A stretch of DNA of 64,000 bases from Saprospiraceae bacterium (lineage in GTDB: Bacteria > Bacteroidota > Bacteroidia > Chitinophagales > Saprospiraceae): assembly GCA_016715985.1 (NCBI GenBank), contig JADJXD010000001.1, positions 3,410,001-3,474,000 of the forward strand, written 5' to 3'. This document shows positions 1 through 7,783 of this stretch, piece by piece (the stretch's first letter is position 1; the number at the start of each line of letters is the position of its first letter). The notes below the pieces were generated by a model that saw only the letters and a list, made by a program, of their open reading frames with translations, did not search any database and was not told where the DNA came from. A program made the position numbers and the translations under genes.

Positions 1-1345
1 ATGTACACATGGACTTTTGATTGTGCATAGGTTATTGGAAAACTTCAATAAAAATATCAATAAATATGTAGATTTACCGGATCAGAAAATAAATTTTTAC
101 ACCAATAAAGATTTGCCGGAAGACATCTTTCAGGATCCTGAAAATTGGTTTTATGAAGTTTCCCCCAATGAACTCTATAAGAAAGCAATTGCATCTTCCT
201 CAGTGCTTTCAGTAGCTGATTCAAAACAATTGGAGGGGATTATGTCTCAAATGAAAAGTATTACTACTGCAACTAACAAATTAAGATTTGATCTGGAAGA
301 AATGATTCAGACTTTGGATTTGACCAAAAGAGAAAATCTCAGTCTGGTATATGAAAAGCTTGAAATAGGTGTAAAACTTTACAAAGACTATTACCTCCAG
401 CAAATTAAGCTGGAAGAAGCCATACAAAAAAGTTACAAGGGGCTAAAAGTCAACGATAGCGAACTCCAGTTCCCTGTTGTCTTAAATTCTATTAGTGGTC
501 TGTACGAGGCAGCCAGAGAAAATCTCGAAGCATTATACCACAGAAATGACGATAATATAGAGGAGCTGATTTCAAAGCATGAGAAAGCTTTAAAAAATTT
601 TGAATCCGTAAATCTCACCGATTACAACAGTACCCGATTAGTAAGCAGCAAAATCCAATTGTATTGGAATAATATCAAAAAACAAAGCAGAGATGCAATC
701 CTTTCGGAAAAGCAATTTTTTCAAAACGAAAACATAGCTGAAGAGTACAAATTGTATGATAAATATTATTATTACTACAATCTTACCGTAATCAATAAAT
801 TTAACCGTTATGGGAGTGGTGTCGTATTTGAGATGAACAGAATATTGGAGTATCTGGATATTCCGGCTTTAAAATATTTTGAAATGCCCCATTATTTCAA
901 AGTAATCTATCCTAAAATTCTGGAAAAAACAGATGTTTTGACATCGTCTGACCCTGTTGTAAAAGCACTCCCCAGAACTGTGAAAGGAAGAGATGTTATC
1001 GTGGCCAATCAGAAAATTTATGTTGACAATCTTGTCACTGAATTTGATTTATATGATCACAAAATTATTGATGGGGATATTGTTTCCATCAGCTTCAACG
1101 GAGACTGGATTCTGGCAAACTTTAAAATTTCAGAAATTAAACACCGATTTAAAATAAAACTGAATGAAAGCGGTAAAAACTTCCTGCTCCTCCACGCCGA
1201 TGACATGGGAAGAAATCCACCTGCTACAATAGCTTTAGCTTACACGCTGAACGGCAAAAAGGAATTGGTAATTCTGAATTCAGATATTAATACCAGTGAA
1301 GTTATTGAAATTATTTTACAGGAAAGCAGTCAGGCTCAAAAATAA
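1..1345 (+). CDS. Hypothetical protein, 5' end outside window
   Basis: I do not recognise a named family. The reading frame is open to the very first bases (frame 2), so the TTG at 17 is probably not the start and the protein is cut by the window edge. At least 442 residues are visible. The middle (about residues 60-240) is strongly helical and charged, suggesting coiled coil. The last ~90 residues (motifs DGDIVSISFNGDWIL, LLLHADDMGRNPP) resemble a beta-rich C-terminal module seen in secreted Bacteroidota proteins that ends by describing bending of a modelled fibre-like or OmpA-associated domain; that likeness is from memory. It converges on the hydrolase gene at 1554. Confidence 0.6.
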   Translation, partial: CTHGLLIVHRLLENFNKNINKYVDLPDQKINFYTNKDLPEDIFQDPENWFYEVSPNELYKKAIASSSVLSVADSKQLEGIMSQMKSITTATNKLRFDLEEMIQTLDLTKRENLSLVYEKLEIGVKLYKDYYLQQIKLEEAIQKSYKGLKVNDSELQFPVVLNSISGLYEAARENLEALYHRNDDNIEELISKHEKALKNFESVNLTDYNSTRLVSSKIQLYWNNIKKQSRDAILSEKQFFQNENIAEEYKLYDKYYYYYNLTVINKFNRYGSGVVFEMNRILEYLDIPALKYFEMPHYFKVIYPKILEKTDVLTSSDPVVKALPRTVKGRDVIVANQKIYVDNLVTEFDLYDHKIIDGDIVSISFNGDWILANFKISEIKHRFKIKLNESGKNFLLLHADDMGRNPPATIALAYTLNGKKELVILNSDINTSEVIEIILQESSQAQK

Positions 1346-1426
1346 AAATTTGGCAATCTGAATAGGAGAATGGATAGTTTAATAAAGTGTATGTATTAGC
1401 ACGATGGTCGTACCGTTAGGGATCGA

Positions 1427-1479
1427 GCCTGCCTGACTCCGTAGGCAGGCAGGCCCGCCTGCTTCGAAGCGGGCAGGCG
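1427..1479. repeat. GC-rich palindromic repeat between convergent genes
   Basis: Two adjacent hairpins: GCCTGCCT...AGGCAGGC, then a unit of the form CCCGCCTGC-TTCGAA-GCGGGCAGG. The block stands out from AT-rich flanks. The same CGGGCAGGC core recurs three times at 29145-29244, also between convergent gene ends, and a related stem is at 30665-30696. It looks like a dispersed REP-type element that may also work as a terminator. Confidence 0.65.
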
Positions 1480-1553
1480 TGACAAAAACACTCGTTTAGC
1501 TGAGTGCCTAAATAGTACAATAAATTTAGAGTTTTCAAACTTTAGATAGATCA

Positions 1554-2996
1554 TCATATTTTGACTACCTTCAGAATCTGAACATTATTTTCGCTACGGA
1601 TAATAACGAAATACAACCCGGATGCTAAAGAAGATAAATCTATATTTGAAATGTAAGATTCGGAATTAACTTTTTGGAAGACCTGCTTACCCTCCATATC
1701 CGAAATTATAATACTTTCACCCCCTTTCAGGCCGTCTAATGTTATTGTATTACTAAATGGGTTTGGATAAACAGAAATATTTTTATCTATCTCAGAATCA
1801 TTCACACCTGATGTAATTCTTTGTAATCCCAGAAAAAAGAAAACAGTCTGTGTCAAAGCAGGTGTGACACATTGGCCATGATTTGCATTGGGATTCACAT
1901 CCGTTACAACCAGATTAGAAGCACCTTTGGCGAGCATGCTATCTCTTGCAACAATACTGTTCATAAAAGGAACCTGATCATCTGCTCTGCAATAAAAGAT
2001 ACGGGTAGGAGCTTCAGGAGCCCAGCTATGCAGGTCATTTTCCCGGAGTATTTTATTTATTTTATGATTATTGTCAGAGATAATTTCTGTCATTACTTCG
2101 TCTCTGATCATTCTGCCCGCAACGGATGCGCCCGTATTCGAAGTTAATAGTTGAATTAATTTGGTATTTAAAGCACTTAAAGTAATGCTTCCGTTATAGT
2201 AATTTCGAATATCGGCTACGTACTCAGGTTTAAATATTTCATTCAAATCACTATACAAGTCACCATAAACTTCATTGAAACCAAGTAGTGTATTGGGTAC
2301 ATAAGCCGGATAAAAGTACGCTGTATTACTTAGTATCAGGTCCCGCATGACACCGGAAAGACTGTAAGGACCCGAAAGGTGTGCAGCAGCAGTTACAGAT
2401 TCCGCACCCCGGAACTCTTCCAGATGTTTGTGCAAAGCCATAGAAGAATATCCCCCCTGTGAATATCCTGTGATAAATAATTGTTCATTGGTGAATACCT
2501 GATTCTGAGATGCCCAGCTATTACAGGCAGTCAACATATCATTGGTTGCAGAAACGGTGGTTGCCGCATGTACATAAGTCTGAAACCCTCTGCCATCCCC
2601 CATGCCCACTAAGTCCGGAAGGATAGAAACAAAACCTAATCCTGCAAACAACAAACCTAACTGTCCTTCTTCTCCACCTGAAGATCCAAACCTGGAAGGC
2701 ACACATGTTTTACAATCAGAAGTGCCATGCTGATATACCAATCTTGGATACTCACTCTGCAAATCATCCGGCACCACCATCAATCCTGAAAGGGTATCTT
2801 TGTTTCCCCCGGCATCCTGAGACGTATATTTTATATGATAGAATTTAGCGCCATATTTAATAATAGGCAATCCAAAAAGCGCCGTTATCTGTTGTTTTGT
2901 CCTCAAGCCTTTATAAGTTGCTGAGATCAGTTCCTGAGAACGGACAGTTTGAAAGCAGAATAATATAACAAAGAGAAAAGTAATGACGGTTTTCAT
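1554..2996 (-). CDS. Secreted alpha/beta hydrolase with T9SS sorting domain
   Basis: A 480-residue exported serine hydrolase, probably an esterase or lipase. Residues 1-20 form a signal peptide (basic start, hydrophobic core, cut before QELIS). The catalytic serine sits in GYSQGG (Ser179), a classic nucleophile elbow; an Asp in CRADDQVPF and a His in NANHGQC fit the rest of the triad. The HGTSDCKTC segment could supply the oxyanion hole. The last ~75 residues start with NISVYPNPFSN and end in a beta-rich LKVVKI tail, typical of type A sorting domains cleaved by the type IX secretion system at the outer membrane. Substrate cannot be told. A minus-strand TAATTTTG box lies at 3026-3033, 30 nt upstream of the start. 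Confidence 0.85.
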   Translation of the reverse strand: MKTVITFLFVILFCFQTVRSQELISATYKGLRTKQQITALFGLPIIKYGAKFYHIKYTSQDAGGNKDTLSGLMVVPDDLQSEYPRLVYQHGTSDCKTCVPSRFGSSGGEEGQLGLLFAGLGFVSILPDLVGMGDGRGFQTYVHAATTVSATNDMLTACNSWASQNQVFTNEQLFITGYSQGGYSSMALHKHLEEFRGAESVTAAAHLSGPYSLSGVMRDLILSNTAYFYPAYVPNTLLGFNEVYGDLYSDLNEIFKPEYVADIRNYYNGSITLSALNTKLIQLLTSNTGASVAGRMIRDEVMTEIISDNNHKINKILRENDLHSWAPEAPTRIFYCRADDQVPFMNSIVARDSMLAKGASNLVVTDVNPNANHGQCVTPALTQTVFFFLGLQRITSGVNDSEIDKNISVYPNPFSNTITLDGLKGGESIIISDMEGKQVFQKVNSESYISNIDLSSLASGLYFVIIRSENNVQILKVVKI

Positions 2997-3025
2997 GATA
3001 TCTGTATTGTTGAATAATTGTTTTC

Positions 3026-3033
3026 CAAAATTA
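3026..3033 (-). promoter_or_regulatory. -7 box (TAATTTTG) for the 1554-2996 hydrolase
   Basis: Matches the Bacteroidota TAnnTTTG consensus on the minus strand, 30 nt upstream of the ATG. No clear -33 element. Confidence 0.4.
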
Positions 3034-3094
3034 AGTTCAAAATCTTAATTTACATCATTTTGGCAAAATAATTTCGCCTTTATGTGAAATTTCT

Positions 3095-3102
3095 TATATT
3101 TG
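3095..3102 (+). promoter_or_regulatory. -7 box (TATATTTG) for the small lipoprotein
   Basis: Matches the Bacteroidota -7 consensus and lies 12-24 nt before the two candidate ATG codons. This short leader favours the second ATG (3126). Confidence 0.5.
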
Positions 3103-3125
3103 GAGTGTAATAAATGTCTTATAGT

Positions 3126-3482
3126 ATGAAAATTGTTTTTTCTGTTTTCCTTGTGTTGACCATAATGTCGTGCCAACCGAAAGAACTTCCTACCATTCTG
3201 GAACAATCAGATGGCTATGTTCTGATGAAACTTTCTCATCAAACCACAAAAACCGAATTGGAGTCCATGTCCATAAAACTGGCTAACCAAAACATTGAAA
3301 TGGATTACTCCAATTCCGAATTTTTGGAAGATGGTAGACTCCGGATTCTTAAACTTGTCGTCAAAACGCCCGACGGGAGCACCGGAACAACTTCTGCAGA
3401 TATTGTTAATTTGCAATATAAGTATTTCGGATTTTTATATGATAAAGCGGGTGCGCCTGTTTTCAGAATTGGAGAAATGTAA
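3126..3482 (+). CDS. Small predicted lipoprotein
   Basis: An unrecognised protein of 118 residues. I prefer the ATG at 3126 to the one at 3114, because it gives a normal lipoprotein signal: MKIVFSVFLVLTIMSC, where LTIMSC is a good lipobox with Cys as the lipidated residue. The remainder alternates hydrophobic and polar residues like a small beta-sandwich and ends at FRIGEM. There is no known motif from which to infer a function. It is monocistronic: the hydrolase upstream is divergent and the tRNA-like genes lie about 400 nt downstream. Confidence 0.65.
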   Translation: MKIVFSVFLVLTIMSCQPKELPTILEQSDGYVLMKLSHQTTKTELESMSIKLANQNIEMDYSNSEFLEDGRLRILKLVVKTPDGSTGTTSADIVNLQYKYFGFLYDKAGAPVFRIGEM

Positions 3483-3876
3483 TTGTATTACCTTCATTTG
3501 AAAATTTTATTTCAGCTTTTATGGGTGGAAGCTGCATGGTGAAATTTGTTTTTTTCAAACTCTATATTACTACTTAATTGATCGTTTACGAATTCTTTTC
3601 TCAACAGGAATTCTTTTAATTATAAATACTTAAGGTCTTTTTATACTGAGTATATGACATTTTCTATTAATTATTACAGTAATCTTAAGCTGTGCTGAAT
3701 ATTGTTTAAAAAATTTATATTCATTGTATTATTATCTGAATATTGTCCTGATTTATATTATTATTAATGAATGAAATCTATATTATTTAATTATATCTGA
3801 TTATTATTCACTATTAATGGCAATAGGCTATATATTTGCATCATCAAACGTGATAAATGCTTTTGAAATACAATAA
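3483..3876. other. AT-rich gene-free stretch
   Basis: No supported gene. It is very AT-rich, with only a -7 box (3831-3838) near its right end that probably drives the tRNA-like pair. Confidence 0.6.
3831..3838 (+). promoter_or_regulatory. -7 box (TATATTTG) upstream of tRNA-like genes
   Basis: Good match to TAnnTTTG, 38 nt before the first tRNA-like gene; a start around 3845 would leave a ~30 nt 5' leader for RNase P to remove. Confidence 0.45.
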
Positions 3877-4025
3877 TGTGAGGTGTTGAAATTGGCAGAC
3901 ATACCCTCCTGTCTCGGGGGTGGGGAACAAATGATAAATTGCGTACATTCGGATTGAGCTTCAATTCAATCGGAATGAACCTGACTAAATGCCCCGTGGA
4001 GGTTCGAATCCTTCTCTCACAGCCA
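3877..4025 (+). tRNA. tRNA-Leu-like gene, anticodon loop GTC, giant variable arm (copy 1)
   Basis: A 149-nt class II tRNA fold, roughly 60 nt longer than normal. Acceptor TGTGAGG (3877-3883) pairs with TCTCACA (4015-4021); discriminator is G4022 and CCA is encoded (4023-4025). The D arm TTGAAATTGGCAGACAT is Leu-type with one T-T mismatch. The anticodon stem CCCTC/GGGGG (3904-3908/3916-3920) holds loop CTGTCTC, so positions 34-36 read GTC (an Asp anticodon) and position 37 is a pyrimidine. The variable arm starts GGGG (3922-3925) and closes with CCCC (3992-3995) around a 66-nt insert that contains its own ~11-bp hairpin (CATTC..GATTGA / TCAATC..GAATG). The T arm GGAGG-TTCGAAT-CCTTC is normal. 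LeuRS normally wants A73, so charging is unclear. It may be a non-standard or non-translating tRNA. Confidence 0.75.
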
Positions 4026-4073
4026 AATTTTATCAGATGAAAGTATCTGAAAAAAATGATGTTATAATAATTT

Positions 4074-4223
4074 TGTGAGGTGTTGAAATTGGCAGACATA
4101 CCCTCCTGTCTCGGGGGTGGGGAGTTCATGATAAACGAAAGGTATGGATTGACCACAAAGCCTGTTGTCAGGTTTTGCCTTTTGGCTAAGTGCCCCGTGG
4201 AGGTTCGAATCCTTCTCTCACAG
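4074..4223 (+). tRNA. tRNA-Leu-like gene, anticodon loop GTC, giant variable arm (copy 2)
   Basis: A 150-nt sister of the gene 48 nt upstream. The first 49 nt (acceptor to the GGGG of the variable arm) and the last ~30 nt are identical to copy 1, including loop CTGTCTC (anticodon at 4108-4110). The 70-nt variable-arm insert (4123-4192) is mostly different. It shares only short blocks with copy 1 (ATGATAAA, GGATTGA, CTAArTG) and has its own hairpin CCTG-TTGT-CAGG. The discriminator is again G (4223), but here CCA is not encoded: the sequence goes straight on to CTCTTTTTC. Conserved ends around a divergent insert suggest selection on the tRNA scaffold. An intron-like excision of the insert is possible but unproven. 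Confidence 0.75.
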
Positions 4224-4611
4224 CTCTTTTTCAAATTGTTTTTGTGTAGTACTTAATGAATAAAATTTCAGATTTGGTTATATTGGGTCTGTGAAAAAAA
4301 AACACAGATATAAGAGCCGGGGCAGATTGCTTCCCGGCTTTTGTATTTTAAAATTTTACTCCATTTTTTATTTTGCACTTTTGTTGATATTCAGTTGTAT
4401 AGACATTTTAAAATAAAATATATCTTTTCACTTAACTATTTATAGCGTCCCCATCATTTTTCATCTTAACTTGAGCAATCAAAGCAAAGAATTATGATAT
4501 GATAGAAGTTCAACAAAATTTTCTTTCAAACCCTTAAGTTTCTTTATTTTGTGCATTTCAATCTCATAATAATACTCACCGGTAGGTATGGTTTAAAATA
4601 AATCAGATTAG
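4224..4611. other. Gene-free stretch with terminator only
   Basis: Apart from the terminator at 4315-4342 I see no gene. The last ~250 nt are the AT-rich leader of the ATPase gene at 4612, without a convincing -7 box. Confidence 0.6.
4315..4342 (+). terminator. Rho-independent terminator after tRNA-like pair
   Basis: Stem AGCCGGG / CCCGGCT (7 bp, 11-nt loop) followed by TTTTG. A smaller hairpin TCTGTG/CACAGA with an A9 loop lies just upstream (about 4288-4308). Confidence 0.8.
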
Positions 4612-5712
4612 ATGAAATACAGAAATATATTTGTAGCTGCCACAAGTCAACATGTCGGAAAGACAACTTCCACGTTAGGATTGGTTTCATCTTTTATGAA
4701 AAAAGGATTAAAAGTTGGGTATTGTAAGCCTGTCGGACAAAAATTTCTCGATCTTCAGAATCTTCGGGTGGATAAGGATACTATTCTTTTTGCAGATCTG
4801 ATCAATTTTGACATTATTCCGGAGTTGCACAGCCCGGTAATATTGGGTCCGGGAGCTACTGAAAAATATCTTGACAATCCACAACAGATAAATCTGGACG
4901 AGATCATCCTGAATGCGGAATATGAACTCAGAAAGGCAAATGAACTCGTTATTTATGAAGGCACAGGACATACCGGTGTTGGAAGTGTTGCCAATCTTTC
5001 AAATGCCAGAGTAGCAAAATTGCTTGACGCCGGGGTGGTGATGGTTGTAGAAGGGGGTATTGGCAGTACTATAGATATGTTAAATATGACAACTGCATTA
5101 TTCAGGGAGGAAAATGTTCCCATTATTGGAGTTATTATCAATAAAGTATTACCGGATAAAGTTGATAAAATCAGACATTATGTTGGAAAATGGTTGGAAA
5201 GTCGATCTTTGCCATTGCTGGGTGTTATTCCTTATGAAAAGACGCTTGCTTATCCACTGATCCGATCCGTAGCAGAAGCAGTGCGGGGTGTTGTCACATA
5301 TAACGCAGATTATCAGGAGAATAAAGTAGAAAGCATACTCGCAGGCTCGTTGATAGACCTGAAAGAGCTGAAGAGTTCACAGGATATGCTGCTTGTTGTG
5401 GCCACCAGATCCATCAACGAAGCTATCAGAAAAATCGAACTAATGGCTTCACACCATGGCATTAATAACTGTCCGCTGTCCGGTATTGTAGCGACAGGTG
5501 AGGGACAGATGGATCGGCACACACTCAAATATATCGAACAAAACAATCTTCCCCTTATCAGATCTGAATTGGACACTTACGGTGCTGTACTCAGGATAAG
5601 TAAAATCGAAGTGAAAATCAATAGAAGTACCCCCTGGAAAATCAAAATGGCCATTGATATGATCGAAAAAAATGTTGACCTGGAAGCCATTCTGAAAGCA
5701 TCAGAAAGATAA
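4612..5712 (+). CDS. BioD-like P-loop ATPase with DRTGG domain
   Basis: A 366-residue cytoplasmic protein built like the N-terminal regulatory part of long phosphotransacetylases. Residues 1-210 are a BioD/CobQ-type P-loop domain with a variant Walker A (ATSQHVGKTTST, residues 9-20) and a conserved EGTGHTGVGS segment after the Walker B-like strand ELVIYEG. Residues ~215-325 fit a DRTGG domain, which in Pta binds small ligands and controls oligomerisation. No acetyltransferase domain follows, so this is the stand-alone form. The true substrate is unknown. It converges on the 5721-6410 gene with only 8 nt between them. Confidence 0.8.
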   Translation: MKYRNIFVAATSQHVGKTTSTLGLVSSFMKKGLKVGYCKPVGQKFLDLQNLRVDKDTILFADLINFDIIPELHSPVILGPGATEKYLDNPQQINLDEIILNAEYELRKANELVIYEGTGHTGVGSVANLSNARVAKLLDAGVVMVVEGGIGSTIDMLNMTTALFREENVPIIGVIINKVLPDKVDKIRHYVGKWLESRSLPLLGVIPYEKTLAYPLIRSVAEAVRGVVTYNADYQENKVESILAGSLIDLKELKSSQDMLLVVATRSINEAIRKIELMASHHGINNCPLSGIVATGEGQMDRHTLKYIEQNNLPLIRSELDTYGAVLRISKIEVKINRSTPWKIKMAIDMIEKNVDLEAILKASER

Positions 5713-5720
5713 ACTTTTAT

Positions 5721-6410
5721 TTATACATCAAACAATTGCCTGACATAATATTGATATACATTTAAATGTATTGAAGGACTATTGAATTGATACCGGCTGA
5801 TCTGATAATAATCCTCAATAATCTCTGCCTGCTGTTCAAAATTAAAATCAGTCAGTTTTGATTTCAAAAACATTCTGCGATACAACTCTTCTACTCCGCC
5901 GTAATCATAAACCATATCACTTTTTTGCGCTTTAATTGCCTTTGAAATATAGACCGAACCAAAATGCTGGTATTGCCACACATGTACCAGTTCATGTATA
6001 AAAATCCGACTCTTGATTTTCTTTTTATAATTTATGGTATTGAAACTGACATAAGCGATAGCCAGTTTTTTTAAACCTAATCTTGCATTATCATCGACCC
6101 TGACCAATTCATATCTGATGGTATCACCAAAAATGGTTTTAGCAAGTGCAATTTCTTTATTATTAAGGGGACGTATATTCCACTTTATCAGGTCAAAAAG
6201 TGTTTCATATATTTCAGGAATTCCCACTACATCTGCGAGATAACACAATAAATCAGCAGACCACTCCCCAAAGCCTTTCGCTTTAAAGCGATTGACATAT
6301 TTTGTTTTATAAAATATTCCGGTGAAGTGATAGATTAATCGTTTCCAACGCTTTGTAAAAGTTATTGCAAAAAACAAAAGCCTCTGCTTTGCAAGATTCA
6401 GCTTTCTCAT
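5721..6410 (-). CDS. Unknown protein with HExxH metallopeptidase-like motif
   Basis: A 229-residue protein of unrecognised family. The clear feature is HELVHVWQ (His139, Glu140, His143), the zinc-binding HExxH signature in the form seen in DUF4157-like putative peptidases. A third ligand could be a Glu in QAEIIEDYY about 50 residues on. The N-terminus is very basic and has no clear signal peptide. It starts 3 nt after the stop of the FtsX-type permease gene, so the two are cotranscribed. A role in processing a lipoprotein or envelope substrate would fit, but that is a guess. Confidence 0.7.
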   Translation of the reverse strand: MRKLNLAKQRLLFFAITFTKRWKRLIYHFTGIFYKTKYVNRFKAKGFGEWSADLLCYLADVVGIPEIYETLFDLIKWNIRPLNNKEIALAKTIFGDTIRYELVRVDDNARLGLKKLAIAYVSFNTINYKKKIKSRIFIHELVHVWQYQHFGSVYISKAIKAQKSDMVYDYGGVEELYRRMFLKSKLTDFNFEQQAEIIEDYYQISRYQFNSPSIHLNVYQYYVRQLFDV

Positions 6411-6413
6411 AGG

Positions 6414-7718
6414 TCAATCAAATCTGAGGGCTTTGACCGGTGTTATTCTTGAAACCAACCAAGTTGGAAAAACCATAAAAACCACCGTCACTACAAATGC
6501 CGCAAGATTTAATAATAAAATAGTCATCCAACTGATTTCTATTGGTGCCGTGTCAAGATAATAATTGGCTTCATCCAATTTAATATATTTAAAGTGTTTT
6601 TGAGCCAATGCTATGCCAATTCCGAGAAAATTTCCTGCCAATAATCCAAAAAAGATGATATATCCGGCATTGTACAGAAATATTTTTCGGATAAACCAGT
6701 TGTTGGCACCTAATGATTTCAATACGCCAATCATGTGTGTTCTTTCCAGAATCAAAATGAGTAATACCGTGATCATGTTTATGATTGCCACCAGAATCAT
6801 CAATTGTAATATAATGGTTTCATTGATATCCTGAAGTTGGAGCCATTCAAATATGCCGGGAAACTTACTTCTGATTGATTCTGCATAAAGCCGTGGTGGA
6901 ACTACATCATAATATATATAGTCCGCATAAATATCCAGATCTTTGATGTCATCCAATATCACTTCAATTCCCTGTACATCTGTGGTTTTCCAACCTAATA
7001 CATCCTGAAGTTTTGCCAGATCTACCAATGCCAGCTTACGATCATACTCTTCGAGTCCGGTGTTATATATGCCGCAAATCTGAAATCTCTTTTTTATCTG
7101 ATTGTTATCCCTGATAAAATGCATCACCACTTTTTCACCTACTTTGACACCCAGTTTTCGGGCAATATTTCTCGAAATCAGCAAATCTGAAGACAGAGTA
7201 TCTTTGTTATACCCAATGACATCGCCTTCTACGATAAATTCTTTCATTCTGTCCCAGTCATACCCGCTATCGACACCTTTGAGCAGGAGGCCGTGCATAT
7301 CATTATTTTTTGTGCTCATCAACGCCGGAAGAACTATAAAAGGATGCGCTCCTTTAACACCGCCGTATGTAGATTTTGACTTGTAATTTCCTTCTAATTT
7401 ATAACCTAAAATACTGGCTTCCTCCTGATAATCGATTTCCTGGATATCCCGGATTGTATTGATATACTCTTCATCTGAAGAAACAGGAATCAGCTCAAAA
7501 TTTCGGTTAACATTGCTGTCTGTGATATGAATATGACCCCAAAAACCAAAAATCTTTTCTGTAATTTCTTTTTTAAATCCGTCGATGACAGCCGTGGTCA
7601 GAATCATCACAGAAAGACTGATAGCTATTGCAACTATAGCAATACGAATAATAATTCTGGTAAAAGAATTAGATTTCGAAAATGCGATACGTTTGGCAAT
7701 AAAATGTTCAGGATTCAT
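6414..7718 (-). CDS. FtsX/LolCE-type ABC transporter permease
   Basis: A 434-residue inner-membrane permease of the MacB/LolC/LolE type. One membrane helix lies near residues 20-45 (IIIRIAIVAIAISLSVMIL), followed by a large periplasmic domain of ~250 residues. Three C-terminal helices follow (around 305-330, 350-375 and 400-425), with the conserved GVLKSLGANNWFIRKIFL cytoplasmic coupling segment. In Bacteroidota such permeases take part in lipoprotein release from the inner membrane. The ATPase partner is not adjacent. It is first in a two-gene operon with the HExxH protein and diverges from tyrS. Confidence 0.85.
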   Translation of the reverse strand: MNPEHFIAKRIAFSKSNSFTRIIIRIAIVAIAISLSVMILTTAVIDGFKKEITEKIFGFWGHIHITDSNVNRNFELIPVSSDEEYINTIRDIQEIDYQEEASILGYKLEGNYKSKSTYGGVKGAHPFIVLPALMSTKNNDMHGLLLKGVDSGYDWDRMKEFIVEGDVIGYNKDTLSSDLLISRNIARKLGVKVGEKVVMHFIRDNNQIKKRFQICGIYNTGLEEYDRKLALVDLAKLQDVLGWKTTDVQGIEVILDDIKDLDIYADYIYYDVVPPRLYAESIRSKFPGIFEWLQLQDINETIILQLMILVAIINMITVLLILILERTHMIGVLKSLGANNWFIRKIFLYNAGYIIFFGLLAGNFLGIGIALAQKHFKYIKLDEANYYLDTAPIEISWMTILLLNLAAFVVTVVFMVFPTWLVSRITPVKALRFD

Positions 7719-7755
7719 AAATTGTTTTTCAATCCCTGTTTAAGGGGATTTATAT

Positions 7756-7763
7756 TACTTTTG
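7756..7763 (+). promoter_or_regulatory. -7 box (TACTTTTG) for tyrS
   Basis: Consensus TAnnTTTG placed 20 nt before the tyrS ATG, so the leader is very short, as is common in this phylum. Confidence 0.6.
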
Positions 7764-7783
7764 CACAAAAAAAGACAAAAGTA

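Noticed and set aside
3877..4025. Group I intron inside tRNA-Leu
   Set aside because: The insert is only 66-70 nt, lies in the variable arm rather than the anticodon loop, and has no group I core sequence.
3791..4234. 147-codon open frame on the minus strand, starting CERRIRTSTGHL twice
   Set aside because: It is antisense to the two tRNA-like genes. The repeated CERRIRTST peptide is the reverse complement of a tRNA T arm and acceptor, a known source of false gene calls.
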